64,000 nt of DNA from Planktotalea sp. (GTDB taxonomy: Bacteria > Pseudomonadota > Alphaproteobacteria > Rhodobacterales > Rhodobacteraceae), in the NCBI RefSeq assembly GCF_018607995.1, contig NZ_JABBAL010000017.1, forward strand, positions 1 through 64,000. Direction: 5' to 3'. Under the pieces are notes generated by a model. It was not told the origin of the DNA, made no database searches, and saw nothing but the letters and a program-made list of their open reading frames with translations. Positions 38,780 to 55,362 of this stretch are shown here, in pieces (the first letter of the stretch is position 1; every line of letters begins with the position of its first letter). Both the position numbers and the translations under genes were made by a program.

Positions 38780-40188
38780 GTTTTGTTTACCAACCCATAT
38801 TTGCGCAGTTTCACATAAAGTGACTGCCGCGACAGACCCAGCATTTCCGCGGCGGCGACACGGTTGTTCGATGTCATCTCAACCGCAGTTTCGATGCACA
38901 TCTTCTCGATCACATCTGTTGATTTCGCCACGATGTCTTTCAAAGAATGACCGCCAATCAGCTCAATCACAGAGCGCATATCAACCTCAGTAATCTGCTG
39001 CATCGGTGTGCGCACAGTCTCGACACGTCTGCTATCTCGCAAGATCATCGCAAAAACATGCGATGTGCCAGCTTTTAGCAGAGTGGTTGAGATTTCGACC
39101 GCACGCTCACTGCCATGTTCGCAGAGCACCTTTGTTGCATAGAGGCGCATACTGCCAGTGCGTCGCGCGTTTTCAAGCATAACGTTCAAATCAACCGCAC
39201 CCCGGCTGAAGAAATCGATCATCGCACGCCCTTTCAGGCTTTGTGAATGCGTGACGTCAGTAAAGTTCAAGAATGCATCATTGGCGCTTAAAATTTGGCC
39301 CGCACCCTCGACAAAGACAATCGGGTCAACGCCATGATGATAAAGATCCATGAGCTGGGATTGTAACCGATCACTTGGCACATCTTGTGCGCTATCCGTG
39401 CTGATCTTGCACAGCAACATTGGGCCGTCGGCACCGCGATAGAGGGTCGGCTTGATGCTTAGGTTTACTTTTTCGTCGGCGCTTTTAACGGCGACCACGG
39501 CGCGCAATTGTTCTGACGCAGCAGAGACCAGCTGGTCGACCAGATCACCCCTGCCCTTCGCTTTGAACTCCTGTGCAAACGAGGCACCAATCAACACTTC
39601 ACGATTTTTGCTGAACATCGTCTCGAAAGCAGAGTTGCAAGCGACAGTCTTGCCCGTGCGCACTGAAATGAAAGCCGTCGAGAGATCAGAAGATTCAAGC
39701 AAAACACGAAAGCGAAGATCATGTTCGCGCTGAGCTTCGTAATCGTTTTCCAACGCGATATGCGCGGCGACCAATTGTTGCTGAATTTCTGCTGTTGAAC
39801 TTAGGTCATTGCCAAGCACGAGAAGCGTGTCTTCAGAGCCAGTGCTATGAAAGCTGTAGCGCACAGGGAATTCGGCATTATTTTCAGACGCTACATGGTT
39901 CACCTGAACCGGTTGCACTGCGGTATCCTGCTCCAAAAATCGCGCCAAACGGCTTTCGAATTTTGGGACTGATTCAACTGTCAGAAAATCTTGGATCTGG
40001 CGACCGATCCAAGATGTCATATCATCGAGCGCGGTGAGGCTCGCACTTGATTGCGCGGCTTTGATCTGACCTGAGTGTGACACCATAAGAGCCAGATCCG
40101 ATATGCCAGATACGATGCCCGCAACAGCGTCCGGTGCGATCGCTGGGATCACTCCGCCTGTCCAAGACATTTCACCATCTGACGTCAT
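38776..40188 (-). CDS. ppsR: PpsR/CrtJ photosynthesis gene repressor
   Basis: PAS-repeat protein with Fis-type HTH (AAVEMTSNNRVAAAEMLGLSRQSLYVKLRKYGL), beside bchF and AerR-like genes. Confidence 0.9.
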   Translation of the reverse strand: MTSDGEMSWTGGVIPAIAPDAVAGIVSGISDLALMVSHSGQIKAAQSSASLTALDDMTSWIGRQIQDFLTVESVPKFESRLARFLEQDTAVQPVQVNHVASENNAEFPVRYSFHSTGSEDTLLVLGNDLSSTAEIQQQLVAAHIALENDYEAQREHDLRFRVLLESSDLSTAFISVRTGKTVACNSAFETMFSKNREVLIGASFAQEFKAKGRGDLVDQLVSAASEQLRAVVAVKSADEKVNLSIKPTLYRGADGPMLLCKISTDSAQDVPSDRLQSQLMDLYHHGVDPIVFVEGAGQILSANDAFLNFTDVTHSQSLKGRAMIDFFSRGAVDLNVMLENARRTGSMRLYATKVLCEHGSERAVEISTTLLKAGTSHVFAMILRDSRRVETVRTPMQQITEVDMRSVIELIGGHSLKDIVAKSTDVIEKMCIETAVEMTSNNRVAAAEMLGLSRQSLYVKLRKYGLVNKT

Positions 40189-40221
40189 TCATCGAAGTCC
40201 TTTGATTGGGCTCTCACTACC

Positions 40222-40235
40222 AATACGCACGTATT
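40222..40235. repeat. Dyad AATACG-CA-CGTATT upstream of ppsR
   Basis: Same 14 bp core (reverse complement) as at 37535..37548, about 34 bp upstream of the ppsR ATG. Confidence 0.75.
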
Positions 40236-40246
40236 TTTACGCTCCT

Positions 40247-41116
40247 TTAAAGGGCGACCTGCCTGCACGGCAACCCCCACAGGCCCAATTTTATAGCCTC
40301 TTGCCATTTATTAGTCGCAGCGTCAGCCCCCACCCTAGCGTCCAGATCAGATTGGACGCTAAGAAGGCTACCCCCGACAATAACATTCGACCGGTTTTCC
40401 CTATCGCGAGAGGCCTGCACGAACTGGCGCAAGCTCTCAATGTTTTGACCAATTGACGCTGAAATTAGAACCGCTTGAAATTGCTCTGTTTTGACGCGTT
40501 TAGACATATGTTCCGCGCTTGCGTCCAAGACCAATTGCACCACCGCACCTGCTTGGCGAAGCTGGGCGGCAAGCACTACGGCACCAAGTGTATGCTGCGC
40601 CCCTTCTGGTACAGCAACTAAGAAATTGCCAGACTGCGCAGTTTTTCGCAAAGGACGCTCTGCGAAAGACCGCTCAAGATGATGAACACAGGCTTGCAAC
40701 CGCGCGCATCCGATTGTGACGGTGCCAAACGATGCAGTGTCTTCAACCCAATTCTGGCCAAGCCTGCGTGCCGTCTTAGGCACGAGCACCGAAATGATGT
40801 CTTCGATTTCGACGTGTTTTGACTGAATTTCTTTGATAACATCCGTAATTTCATGCCGGTCAGACGACGTCGACGCGACATAGAGACGTTTCACCAATTC
40901 CTGAACGAATTCTGGGTCGGTGTGCAGATTGGGCTTGAGTTTTCGGGAGGCATGCTGATCGTTGGACGCCGCCAATACCGCAAGAGCGCGAATAGCAACG
41001 TCATCAACCTTGTTCAAAGGGCGCGGCAACACGGCCGTTTGATTCGAGATCACATCACCCCTCCGAAGGTAAGCAGCTTCAATCCCACTGCCCAAAATCG
41101 GAACAGATGGTGCCAT
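40247..41116 (-). CDS. ppaA: B12-binding AerR/PpaA-family regulator (canonical ppaA position)
   Basis: VAVPEGAQHTLGAVVLAAQLRQAGAVVQLVLD; lies between ppsR and bchF, as ppaA does in Rhodobacter-type clusters. Start 41116 preferred. Confidence 0.75.
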   Translation of the reverse strand: MAPSVPILGSGIEAAYLRRGDVISNQTAVLPRPLNKVDDVAIRALAVLAASNDQHASRKLKPNLHTDPEFVQELVKRLYVASTSSDRHEITDVIKEIQSKHVEIEDIISVLVPKTARRLGQNWVEDTASFGTVTIGCARLQACVHHLERSFAERPLRKTAQSGNFLVAVPEGAQHTLGAVVLAAQLRQAGAVVQLVLDASAEHMSKRVKTEQFQAVLISASIGQNIESLRQFVQASRDRENRSNVIVGGSLLSVQSDLDARVGADAATNKWQEAIKLGLWGLPCRQVAL

Positions 41117-41137
41117 CGTTTCGCATCGCGTCAAATA

Positions 41138-41155
41138 TGTCAATAAATCATGACA
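41138..41155. promoter_or_regulatory. Putative PpsR box TGTCAATAAATCATGACA
   Basis: Exact match to TGTC-N10-GACA, in the ppaA-bchF divergent intergenic region. Confidence 0.75.
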
Positions 41156-41221
41156 CTTTTGGAATATTTCGCCAAAACTAACAGAAAATTCAAATTTCGC
41201 AGTCAAATACTGGCTTTAATG

Positions 41222-41239
41222 TGTAAATCAAAGTTGACA
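41222..41239. promoter_or_regulatory. Putative PpsR box TGTAAATCAAAGTTGACA
   Basis: TGT-N12-ACA, upstream of bchF. Confidence 0.65.
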
Positions 41240-41294
41240 GATACACTCTATGCTGCCAAATTTTATCAAAGGCTAAGCCGTCTCAGGGGATCAC

Positions 41295-49049
<7,755 letters not shown>

Positions 49050-49715
49050 ATGACCTATGAAGCCACACGCACGCGCGTCGAAACTTATTTCGATAAGACC
49101 GCGACCCGCACATGGGAGCAGCTGACATCAGATGCGCCCGTGTCGGGCATTCGCGCCACTGTACGTGCAGGACGTAATCGCATGCGAGATGTGCTACTCT
49201 CTCAACTGCCGCTTGATTTGCACGGTGCGCGAGTACTCGATGCGGGCTGTGGCACAGGCGCTTTGGCGTTTGAGTTGGCCAAGCGCGGTGCGGATGTGGT
49301 TGGCGTTGATATTTCACCGCAGCTTATTGATATCGCGCAGAAACGTCGCCCTGATCGTGTTGCCGGATCACTCACATTCTCCGCAGGTGACATGCTTGAT
49401 AAGCGTCTTGGTCTTTTTGATCATATCGTCGCGATGGACAGTTTAATCTACTATACGGCCGAAGATATTGGCCAGATTTTGGATGGGCTTGCGCCGCGCC
49501 TCAGCGGCAATATGGCGTTCACTGTCGCGCCGCGCACGCCTTTGTTGATGATGATGTGGCGCGCTGGAAAACTGTTTCCGCGCTCTGATCGCTCGCCCAC
49601 AATGATCCCGCATCAATCCTTTAAAATCGCAGCTGCCACCAAAGGCAAAATCCGCGAGATTGAACGTGTCTCATCCGGCTTCTATATCTCCCAAGCGCTA
49701 GGGTTCCGTGCATGA
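49050..49715 (+). CDS. bchM: Magnesium protoporphyrin IX methyltransferase
   Basis: SAM motif VLDAGCGTGALAFELAKRGADVVGVDIS; between bchL and lhaA. Confidence 0.95.
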   Translation: MTYEATRTRVETYFDKTATRTWEQLTSDAPVSGIRATVRAGRNRMRDVLLSQLPLDLHGARVLDAGCGTGALAFELAKRGADVVGVDISPQLIDIAQKRRPDRVAGSLTFSAGDMLDKRLGLFDHIVAMDSLIYYTAEDIGQILDGLAPRLSGNMAFTVAPRTPLLMMMWRAGKLFPRSDRSPTMIPHQSFKIAAATKGKIREIERVSSGFYISQALGFRA

Positions 49716-51142
49716 TCGCGAGCAAGAACATCATCAAAAGCATGACGCTGAAGATGTTGCCGTTTGCAGATGCCGCAAGCGAGGGTTTGCCGCTGAGCCA
49801 GCTTTTGCGCCTCTCGCTATTTCAGATTTCTGTCGGCATGGCGGCTGTCATGCTACTAGGCACGTTGAACCGCGTGATGATCGTGGAACTTTCAGTGCCT
49901 GCGATGATCGTGGCTTTGATGATCGCAATCCCCGTTTTGATTGCGCCGTTCCGCGCGATCCTTGGGTTCAAGTCCGACAACTACCGCTCCGCGATTGGCT
50001 GGAAGCGAGTTCCCTACCTATGGTTCGGCACGCTTTGGCAGTTTGGTGGCCTTGCAATTATGCCGATGGCACTGCTGGTTTTGGCAGGCGATACCGCGGT
50101 GGATGCTGGCATGTTCGGCCAAGTCGCAGCGGCGCTTGCCTTTCTGCTCACAGGGCTTGGCATGCATATGACACAGACGGCGGGGCTTGCGCTTGCCGCA
50201 GATCGCGCATCAGAAGAAACGCGCGCGAAGGTCGTATCACTGCTTTATGTGATGTACTTACTCGGCATGGGAGTGTCGGCAGTCATCATCGGCACGCTGC
50301 TGCGCAATTACTCGGCGCTTTTGCTGGTGCAAGTCGTTCAAGGCGCAGCTGTGATGACCTTGATTTTGAACATCATAGCACTCTGGAAGCAGGAAAAGCT
50401 CTCTCCCATGAGCCGTGAAGTTCGAAGCGCGCCCAAGCCAGCGTTCAGCGTTGCTTGGTCCGACTTCGCCAACGAAAACAATGTGACGCGTTTGATCGTG
50501 ACGATCTTCCTCGGAACGATGGCGTTCAATATGCAGGATGTTTTGCTTGAACCTTACGGCGGCGAAATTCTCGGTCTGTCTGTTTCTGCAACGACATTGC
50601 TCACTGCGATGTGGGCAAGTGGTGCTTTGCTTGGCTTTGGCCTTGCCGCGCGTTGGCTCTCGCTTGGAATTGACCCGTTTCGCATGGGGGGTCGCGGTGT
50701 GATGATCGGGATCGCTGCGTTTAGCGCGGTTCTGCTCTCTGCACCGATGAATTCACCCATTCTCTTTTTTATTGGCGCTGCCCTTATCGGTCTTGGTGGC
50801 GGACTTTTTGCTGTTGCAACCCTGACTGCCGCCATGACGATCAAAGTCAAAGGCGCTGCTGGTCGTGGCCTCGCACTTGGCGTGTGGGGCGCCGCGCAAG
50901 CAACGGGCGCAGGCCTTTCGATTTTCATCGGTGGCGCGATCCGTGATCTGGTGAATACTGCAGGGCAAAGCGGCGCTCTTGGCAACGCGCTTACCTCCCC
51001 CTCCATCGGATATTCCGCCGTTTACCAGCTCGAAATCGGGCTGCTGTTCATCACTCTCATCGCGCTTGGTCCTCTTGTTCGGGCCAAACCGCTTAACTCT
51101 TCAGAAACACGCAGCCTCGAGCTGTCTGATTTCCCAACCTAA
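49712..51142 (+). CDS. lhaA: BCD-family MFS transporter, light-harvesting complex I assembly protein
   Basis: 12-TM PucC/LhaA family: GTLNRVMIVELSVPAMIVALMIAIPVLIAPFRAILGFKSDNYRSAIGWKRVPYLWFGTLWQFGGL. Confidence 0.92.
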   Translation: MIASKNIIKSMTLKMLPFADAASEGLPLSQLLRLSLFQISVGMAAVMLLGTLNRVMIVELSVPAMIVALMIAIPVLIAPFRAILGFKSDNYRSAIGWKRVPYLWFGTLWQFGGLAIMPMALLVLAGDTAVDAGMFGQVAAALAFLLTGLGMHMTQTAGLALAADRASEETRAKVVSLLYVMYLLGMGVSAVIIGTLLRNYSALLLVQVVQGAAVMTLILNIIALWKQEKLSPMSREVRSAPKPAFSVAWSDFANENNVTRLIVTIFLGTMAFNMQDVLLEPYGGEILGLSVSATTLLTAMWASGALLGFGLAARWLSLGIDPFRMGGRGVMIGIAAFSAVLLSAPMNSPILFFIGAALIGLGGGLFAVATLTAAMTIKVKGAAGRGLALGVWGAAQATGAGLSIFIGGAIRDLVNTAGQSGALGNALTSPSIGYSAVYQLEIGLLFITLIALGPLVRAKPLNSSETRSLELSDFPT

Positions 51143-51159
51143 CCCCATAGGAGGCGACT

Positions 51160-51933
51160 ATGATAGGCACTGAATTTTTTGGAAACTTCGATCTCGCGAG
51201 TGCTGCGATTTGGATGTTTTGGATCTTTTTCGCACTGTTGATTTTCTATCTTCAGACCGAAAACATGCGCGAAGGCTATCCATTGCAAGACGAAGAAGGC
51301 AACGCAGCGCCCAACCAAGGGCCGTTTCCTGTGCCAGATGACAAAACGTTCATTTTACCTGATGGCCGCGGTGAGTTGACTGTGCCCTCAGGTCAGCGCG
51401 GTGATCGCGATGATCTCGCACTTGAGCAAAGCGCGCGTGCTGCTGGATCCCCTTATATTCCAACGGGCAACCCAATGATTGATGGCGTTGGTCCCGCTTC
51501 GTGGGCCCCCCGCGAGGATCACCCAGAGCTTGATGCGCACGGGCATGTGAAGATCAAGCCGCTATCTAAGTTGCCTGACTTTGCTTTCTCTGCGGGCCGC
51601 GATCCGCGCGGCTTGGTCGTGATGGCGGGTGACGGTGAAATCATCGGACGCTGCATTGATATGTGGGTCGATGTGCCAGAGCAATTGGTGCGTTTCCTGA
51701 CGATTGATTTGAATCCTGAAGGATCGGGTGAGACACGTCTGTTGCCAATCAACTTCTGCCGGATCAAAGACGATCATGTGAAAGTACGCGCGCTATACGG
51801 TACTCATTTCGCAGATATCCCCGGCATCAAGAGCGACGAGCAAATCACGCTTTTGGAGGAAGAAAAGATCATGGCCTATTACGGTGGTGGCACGCTTTAC
51901 GCAGACCCAAACCGTTCCGAACCATTGCTCTAA
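51160..51933 (+). CDS. puhA: Photosynthetic reaction center H subunit
   Basis: FFALLIFYLQTENMREGYPLQDEEGNAAPNQGPFPVPDDKTFILPDGRG. Confidence 0.97.
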   Translation: MIGTEFFGNFDLASAAIWMFWIFFALLIFYLQTENMREGYPLQDEEGNAAPNQGPFPVPDDKTFILPDGRGELTVPSGQRGDRDDLALEQSARAAGSPYIPTGNPMIDGVGPASWAPREDHPELDAHGHVKIKPLSKLPDFAFSAGRDPRGLVVMAGDGEIIGRCIDMWVDVPEQLVRFLTIDLNPEGSGETRLLPINFCRIKDDHVKVRALYGTHFADIPGIKSDEQITLLEEEKIMAYYGGGTLYADPNRSEPLL

Positions 51934-51990
51934 ACAAAGATCTGCCGAGCCTCTCGCCAGGGTTCGGCACCTATTTTTGAGGGACTAAAA

Positions 51991-52635
51991 ATGCATCACA
52001 ACGATTTTAAATTTGAACCGGTTCGCGGCCTTCCAGAGGAACTGCCAAGTGATGAGCAGATCCTATGGCAGGGCAGCCCCAACGCGCTCCGTCTTGCGCG
52101 CGATGCGTGGGCGTTGAACTGGGTGATTGGTTATTTCGCCTTACTCACAATCTGGCGTGTCGGCGTGTCCTCTGCAGATGTGCCGTTCACGACTGCTCTT
52201 CTGCACGGTGTACCATTCGTACTTGCTGGTGTCGTCGTCGCGCTATTGATTTACGCTGTTGCTGCAATCCAAGCACGCAGCACAGTTTACACACTGACCA
52301 ATAAGCGCGTGTGCATGCGCATTGGTGCGGCCCTGACGATGACGCTGAACCTGCCATATGTGTGCATCGCGAATGCACAAGCGACTGTGCGCACGGACGG
52401 AACAGGTACGATCATGCTTGAGCTGACGGGCGAAACGCGTCTATCCTATCTAATGACTTGGCCCCATGTGCGCCCTTGGCATATGCGCCGTACACAACCT
52501 GCGCTGCGCGCTATTCCTGAGGCCGCAATGGTCGCCACAATTTTCGCCGAAGCCGCAGAAACGCGTGTTTCCCAACCACAAGTCACACGCACGCAAGAGT
52601 TCGATCTTGGCGCAGACGGCATAACGGCGGAGTAG
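51991..52635 (+). CDS. puhB: Photosynthetic complex putative assembly protein PuhB
   Basis: LPSDEQILWQGSPNALRLARDAW, TNKRVCMRIGAALTMTLNLPY; puhABC synteny. Confidence 0.92.
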   Translation: MHHNDFKFEPVRGLPEELPSDEQILWQGSPNALRLARDAWALNWVIGYFALLTIWRVGVSSADVPFTTALLHGVPFVLAGVVVALLIYAVAAIQARSTVYTLTNKRVCMRIGAALTMTLNLPYVCIANAQATVRTDGTGTIMLELTGETRLSYLMTWPHVRPWHMRRTQPALRAIPEAAMVATIFAEAAETRVSQPQVTRTQEFDLGADGITAE

Positions 52636-52639
52636 TTTC

Positions 52640-53107
52640 ATGGCCTCTTTCAACACACTTTCTAACGAGATGAAGCATCGCGACCGCGAGATGGTTCCGA
52701 AGTTTCTTGTCATCGCAATGTTCGCACTTATGGCGGCAAGCCTTTTGCTAGTTGGCGTCGCACGTTTCACGGGGCGTCCTGTGACTTCTGTCGTAGCACA
52801 TAGCGACATTGTGCAAGAGATCTCTGTTACGCTGCAAGGGTCGCGCAGTGAAGGCATTGGTGTCTATGATGAGACAGGGACACAACTTGCGCATTCGACC
52901 GACGCCAAGAAAGGCTTCATCGATGTGATTTGGGTCGCTGTTACACGTGAGCGTTTGGTGCAGAACCTTTCATCAGATACACCCATTCGCGTAGTCCGCC
53001 GTGAAAACGGACACGTAGGAATACTAGACGATACGACCGGTTGGAAGATCGAACTAATCGGATACGGAAAAGACAATGTAGCCGCTTTCGCCAAGCTGCT
53101 TGATTGA
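52640..53107 (+). CDS. puhC: Photosynthetic complex assembly protein PuhC
   Basis: N-terminal TM; VYDETGTQLAHSTDAKKGFIDVIWVAVTRERL; puhABC synteny. Confidence 0.87.
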   Translation: MASFNTLSNEMKHRDREMVPKFLVIAMFALMAASLLLVGVARFTGRPVTSVVAHSDIVQEISVTLQGSRSEGIGVYDETGTQLAHSTDAKKGFIDVIWVAVTRERLVQNLSSDTPIRVVRRENGHVGILDDTTGWKIELIGYGKDNVAAFAKLLD

Positions 53108-53132
53108 TAATTTAGCCAAAGGGACATTCGAA

Positions 53133-53429
53133 ATGGGACTTCTGACAAGATCAAAAGAAACAGCTCCTTGCACGGTGACGATTTCACACCGTTTTGAGGA
53201 GCTGTCTGCGCATGTAAAATTCAACAACGGAGCTGTCGTGAACCCAGGTGACACAGTTCAGGTTCAAGGCCCTGAAATTATGGCCGCCTATGGTGAGTTG
53301 GTTGAAGAAGAACGCATAGCGACGATTATTCGTGCGTCCAAGTTGGAACAACTCTGGACCCGCGCCACAGGTGATTTCGAATTTATGGAACTCTGCGAAT
53401 TCTCGTTTTCTGAAGAGGTGTTGTCATGA
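53133..53429 (+). CDS. Small conserved-position protein of the photosynthesis cluster, function unknown
   Basis: MGLLTRSKETAPCTVTISHRFEELSAHVKFNNGAVVNPGDTVQVQGPEIMAAYGELVEEERIATIIRASKLEQLWTRATGDFEFMELCEFSFSEEVLS; between puhC and acsF, stop overlaps acsF start. Confidence 0.75.
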   Translation: MGLLTRSKETAPCTVTISHRFEELSAHVKFNNGAVVNPGDTVQVQGPEIMAAYGELVEEERIATIIRASKLEQLWTRATGDFEFMELCEFSFSEEVLS

Positions 53430-54556
53430 ACGCTCCTACCCATTCCGCCTTTGCCAATACCGCTGAAGAAGCAATCGCCGCTCAAGACGCGCTTGATGCT
53501 GCAGGTCCCATGACTTCTGAGAAGGCAACCGAAGTTGCGATGCAGAACACACTTCTGACCCCACGCTTTTACACAACAGACTTTGAAGAGATGGACGCCA
53601 TTGATGTAACGCCCGTTCGTGAAGAATGGGACGTTTTGATCAACCAGATGAAATCTGACCCGAACAAAGGTCACTTCAAAAAGACGGATGAATGGGAAGC
53701 CGATTGGGATGGTATGGACCCTGCACTAAAGGCGGAGTTCATTGATTTTCTGATCTCGTCTTGTACTGCTGAATTCTCTGGCTGTGTGCTTTATAAAGAA
53801 ATGAAGCGCCGTGGTTCGAACGAGGATATCACAACACTATTCCAGCTTATGGCTCGCGACGAAGCGCGCCACGCGGGTTTCATCAACGATGCCCTTCGTG
53901 AAGCTGGCATTCGTGTGAACCTTGGGTTCTTGACCCAGCAAAAGAAGTATACATATTTCCGTCCAAAGTTCATCTACTATGCGACTTACCTGTCCGAGAA
54001 GATTGGCTATGCGCGCTATATCACGATCTATCGTCACCTGGAAAAGCATCCAGAATTAATGTTCCACCCAATTTTCAAGTGGTTCCGTGAATGGTGCAAT
54101 GATGAGTTTTCGCATGGCGAAGCCTTTGCTTTGCTGTTGAAGACCGATCCCAAGCTGACGACCACACCAATGAACAAGCTTTGGATCAAGTTCTTCCTGA
54201 CTGCGGTTTACTCCACCATGTGGGTGCGCGATCACCAGCGTCCTTTGTTCCATGAAGCGCTTGGCGTGGATGTGACATGGTATGGCCAAGAGGTGTTCCG
54301 CAAGACGTCAGAGATTTCCAAGCAGGTCTTCCCAATGACGCTCGACATTGATCACCAACGTTGGCGTCCAAATCTCGATCGTATGGAAGCGGCTTCGCGT
54401 CAGATTGCGGCCGCGAAAGAGCGTGGCGGCGTGCTAGGCTTCGCAAGTCGTGTAGCTGGTATGGCCAAGGCTGCGTTCGCCTTCGTATCGATCTTCACGA
54501 TTCCTGCGCACAAGCACACAGTGCCTGACAGCCCACGGATGGAGCCTGCGTACTAA
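53426..54556 (+). CDS. acsF: Aerobic magnesium-protoporphyrin IX monomethyl ester oxidative cyclase
   Basis: Di-iron ferritin-like: AEFSGCVLYKEMKRRGSNEDITTLFQLMARDEARHAGF, DEFSHGEAFALLLKTDPKL. Confidence 0.96.
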   Translation: MNAPTHSAFANTAEEAIAAQDALDAAGPMTSEKATEVAMQNTLLTPRFYTTDFEEMDAIDVTPVREEWDVLINQMKSDPNKGHFKKTDEWEADWDGMDPALKAEFIDFLISSCTAEFSGCVLYKEMKRRGSNEDITTLFQLMARDEARHAGFINDALREAGIRVNLGFLTQQKKYTYFRPKFIYYATYLSEKIGYARYITIYRHLEKHPELMFHPIFKWFREWCNDEFSHGEAFALLLKTDPKLTTTPMNKLWIKFFLTAVYSTMWVRDHQRPLFHEALGVDVTWYGQEVFRKTSEISKQVFPMTLDIDHQRWRPNLDRMEAASRQIAAAKERGGVLGFASRVAGMAKAAFAFVSIFTIPAHKHTVPDSPRMEPAY

Positions 54557-55362
54557 TGCTCAGCTCGCCCTGGATCGCAGCGCTTATAGCATTGTTTTCC
54601 TGGTGGTTCTCCACCGGGATCATTTTGCTTGTGGTGCGTAGGGCGGACAAAGCGAAAAGCGGTGCGCATGGTGCTTCGGTGTTCTTTAGCATTCCACTCA
54701 TCGCGCTTGGTATGGCGGGGCTTATCATCTCTGCCAGTACTTTGGATGTGGCGAATGTCTATATTGCGTTCCTTTCCGTCTTGCTGGTTTGGGGCTGGAT
54801 TGAACTGGCGTTTCTCTCCGGCATTATCACAGGGCCAGAGCGTCAAAGCTGCCCCGAAGGTCTGACCGGGTTCGCGCGTTTTAATCGCGCTTGGCACACG
54901 CTGTCACATCACGAATTGCTTTTACTCTGCGGTCTTTTAGTCGTCACAGTGGCTACGACAGGCGCAGAGAACACCTTTGGCTTCTGGGCCTATCTCATCC
55001 TCTTTACGGCTCGCATATCTGCGAAGCTGAACCTTTTCTTTGGCGTGCCACGCATCAACACAGAGTTTGTGCCAGCTCCGTTGCAACACCTCAAAAGCTA
55101 CTTCCGTCAAGGAAATGTGACGTTTGCGTTTGTGATCGGTGTCACCTTCCTCAGCTTGGCGACCGCGTGCTTTGCAGAACGACTTTACTCCGCCGAAACT
55201 ACATCAATGCAAGTCGGGTTCGCCCTGCTCTTTGCACTGTCTGCTTTGGCGACGCTTGAACACTGGTTGATGGTTATCCCATTGCCAGATGCGAAACTAT
55301 GGCGCTGGATGTTACCTGCGCTGCCAACGACCTCTAAGACAGGACAGTCCCATGAACTTTGA
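54556..55362 (+). CDS. puhE: PuhE-like membrane protein (DUF3623)
   Basis: Multi-TM, between acsF and hemA; FSHHELL-type segment ([15 protein letters not shown]). Confidence 0.85.
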   Translation: MLSSPWIAALIALFSWWFSTGIILLVVRRADKAKSGAHGASVFFSIPLIALGMAGLIISASTLDVANVYIAFLSVLLVWGWIELAFLSGIITGPERQSCPEGLTGFARFNRAWHTLSHHELLLLCGLLVVTVATTGAENTFGFWAYLILFTARISAKLNLFFGVPRINTEFVPAPLQHLKSYFRQGNVTFAFVIGVTFLSLATACFAERLYSAETTSMQVGFALLFALSALATLEHWLMVIPLPDAKLWRWMLPALPTTSKTGQSHEL

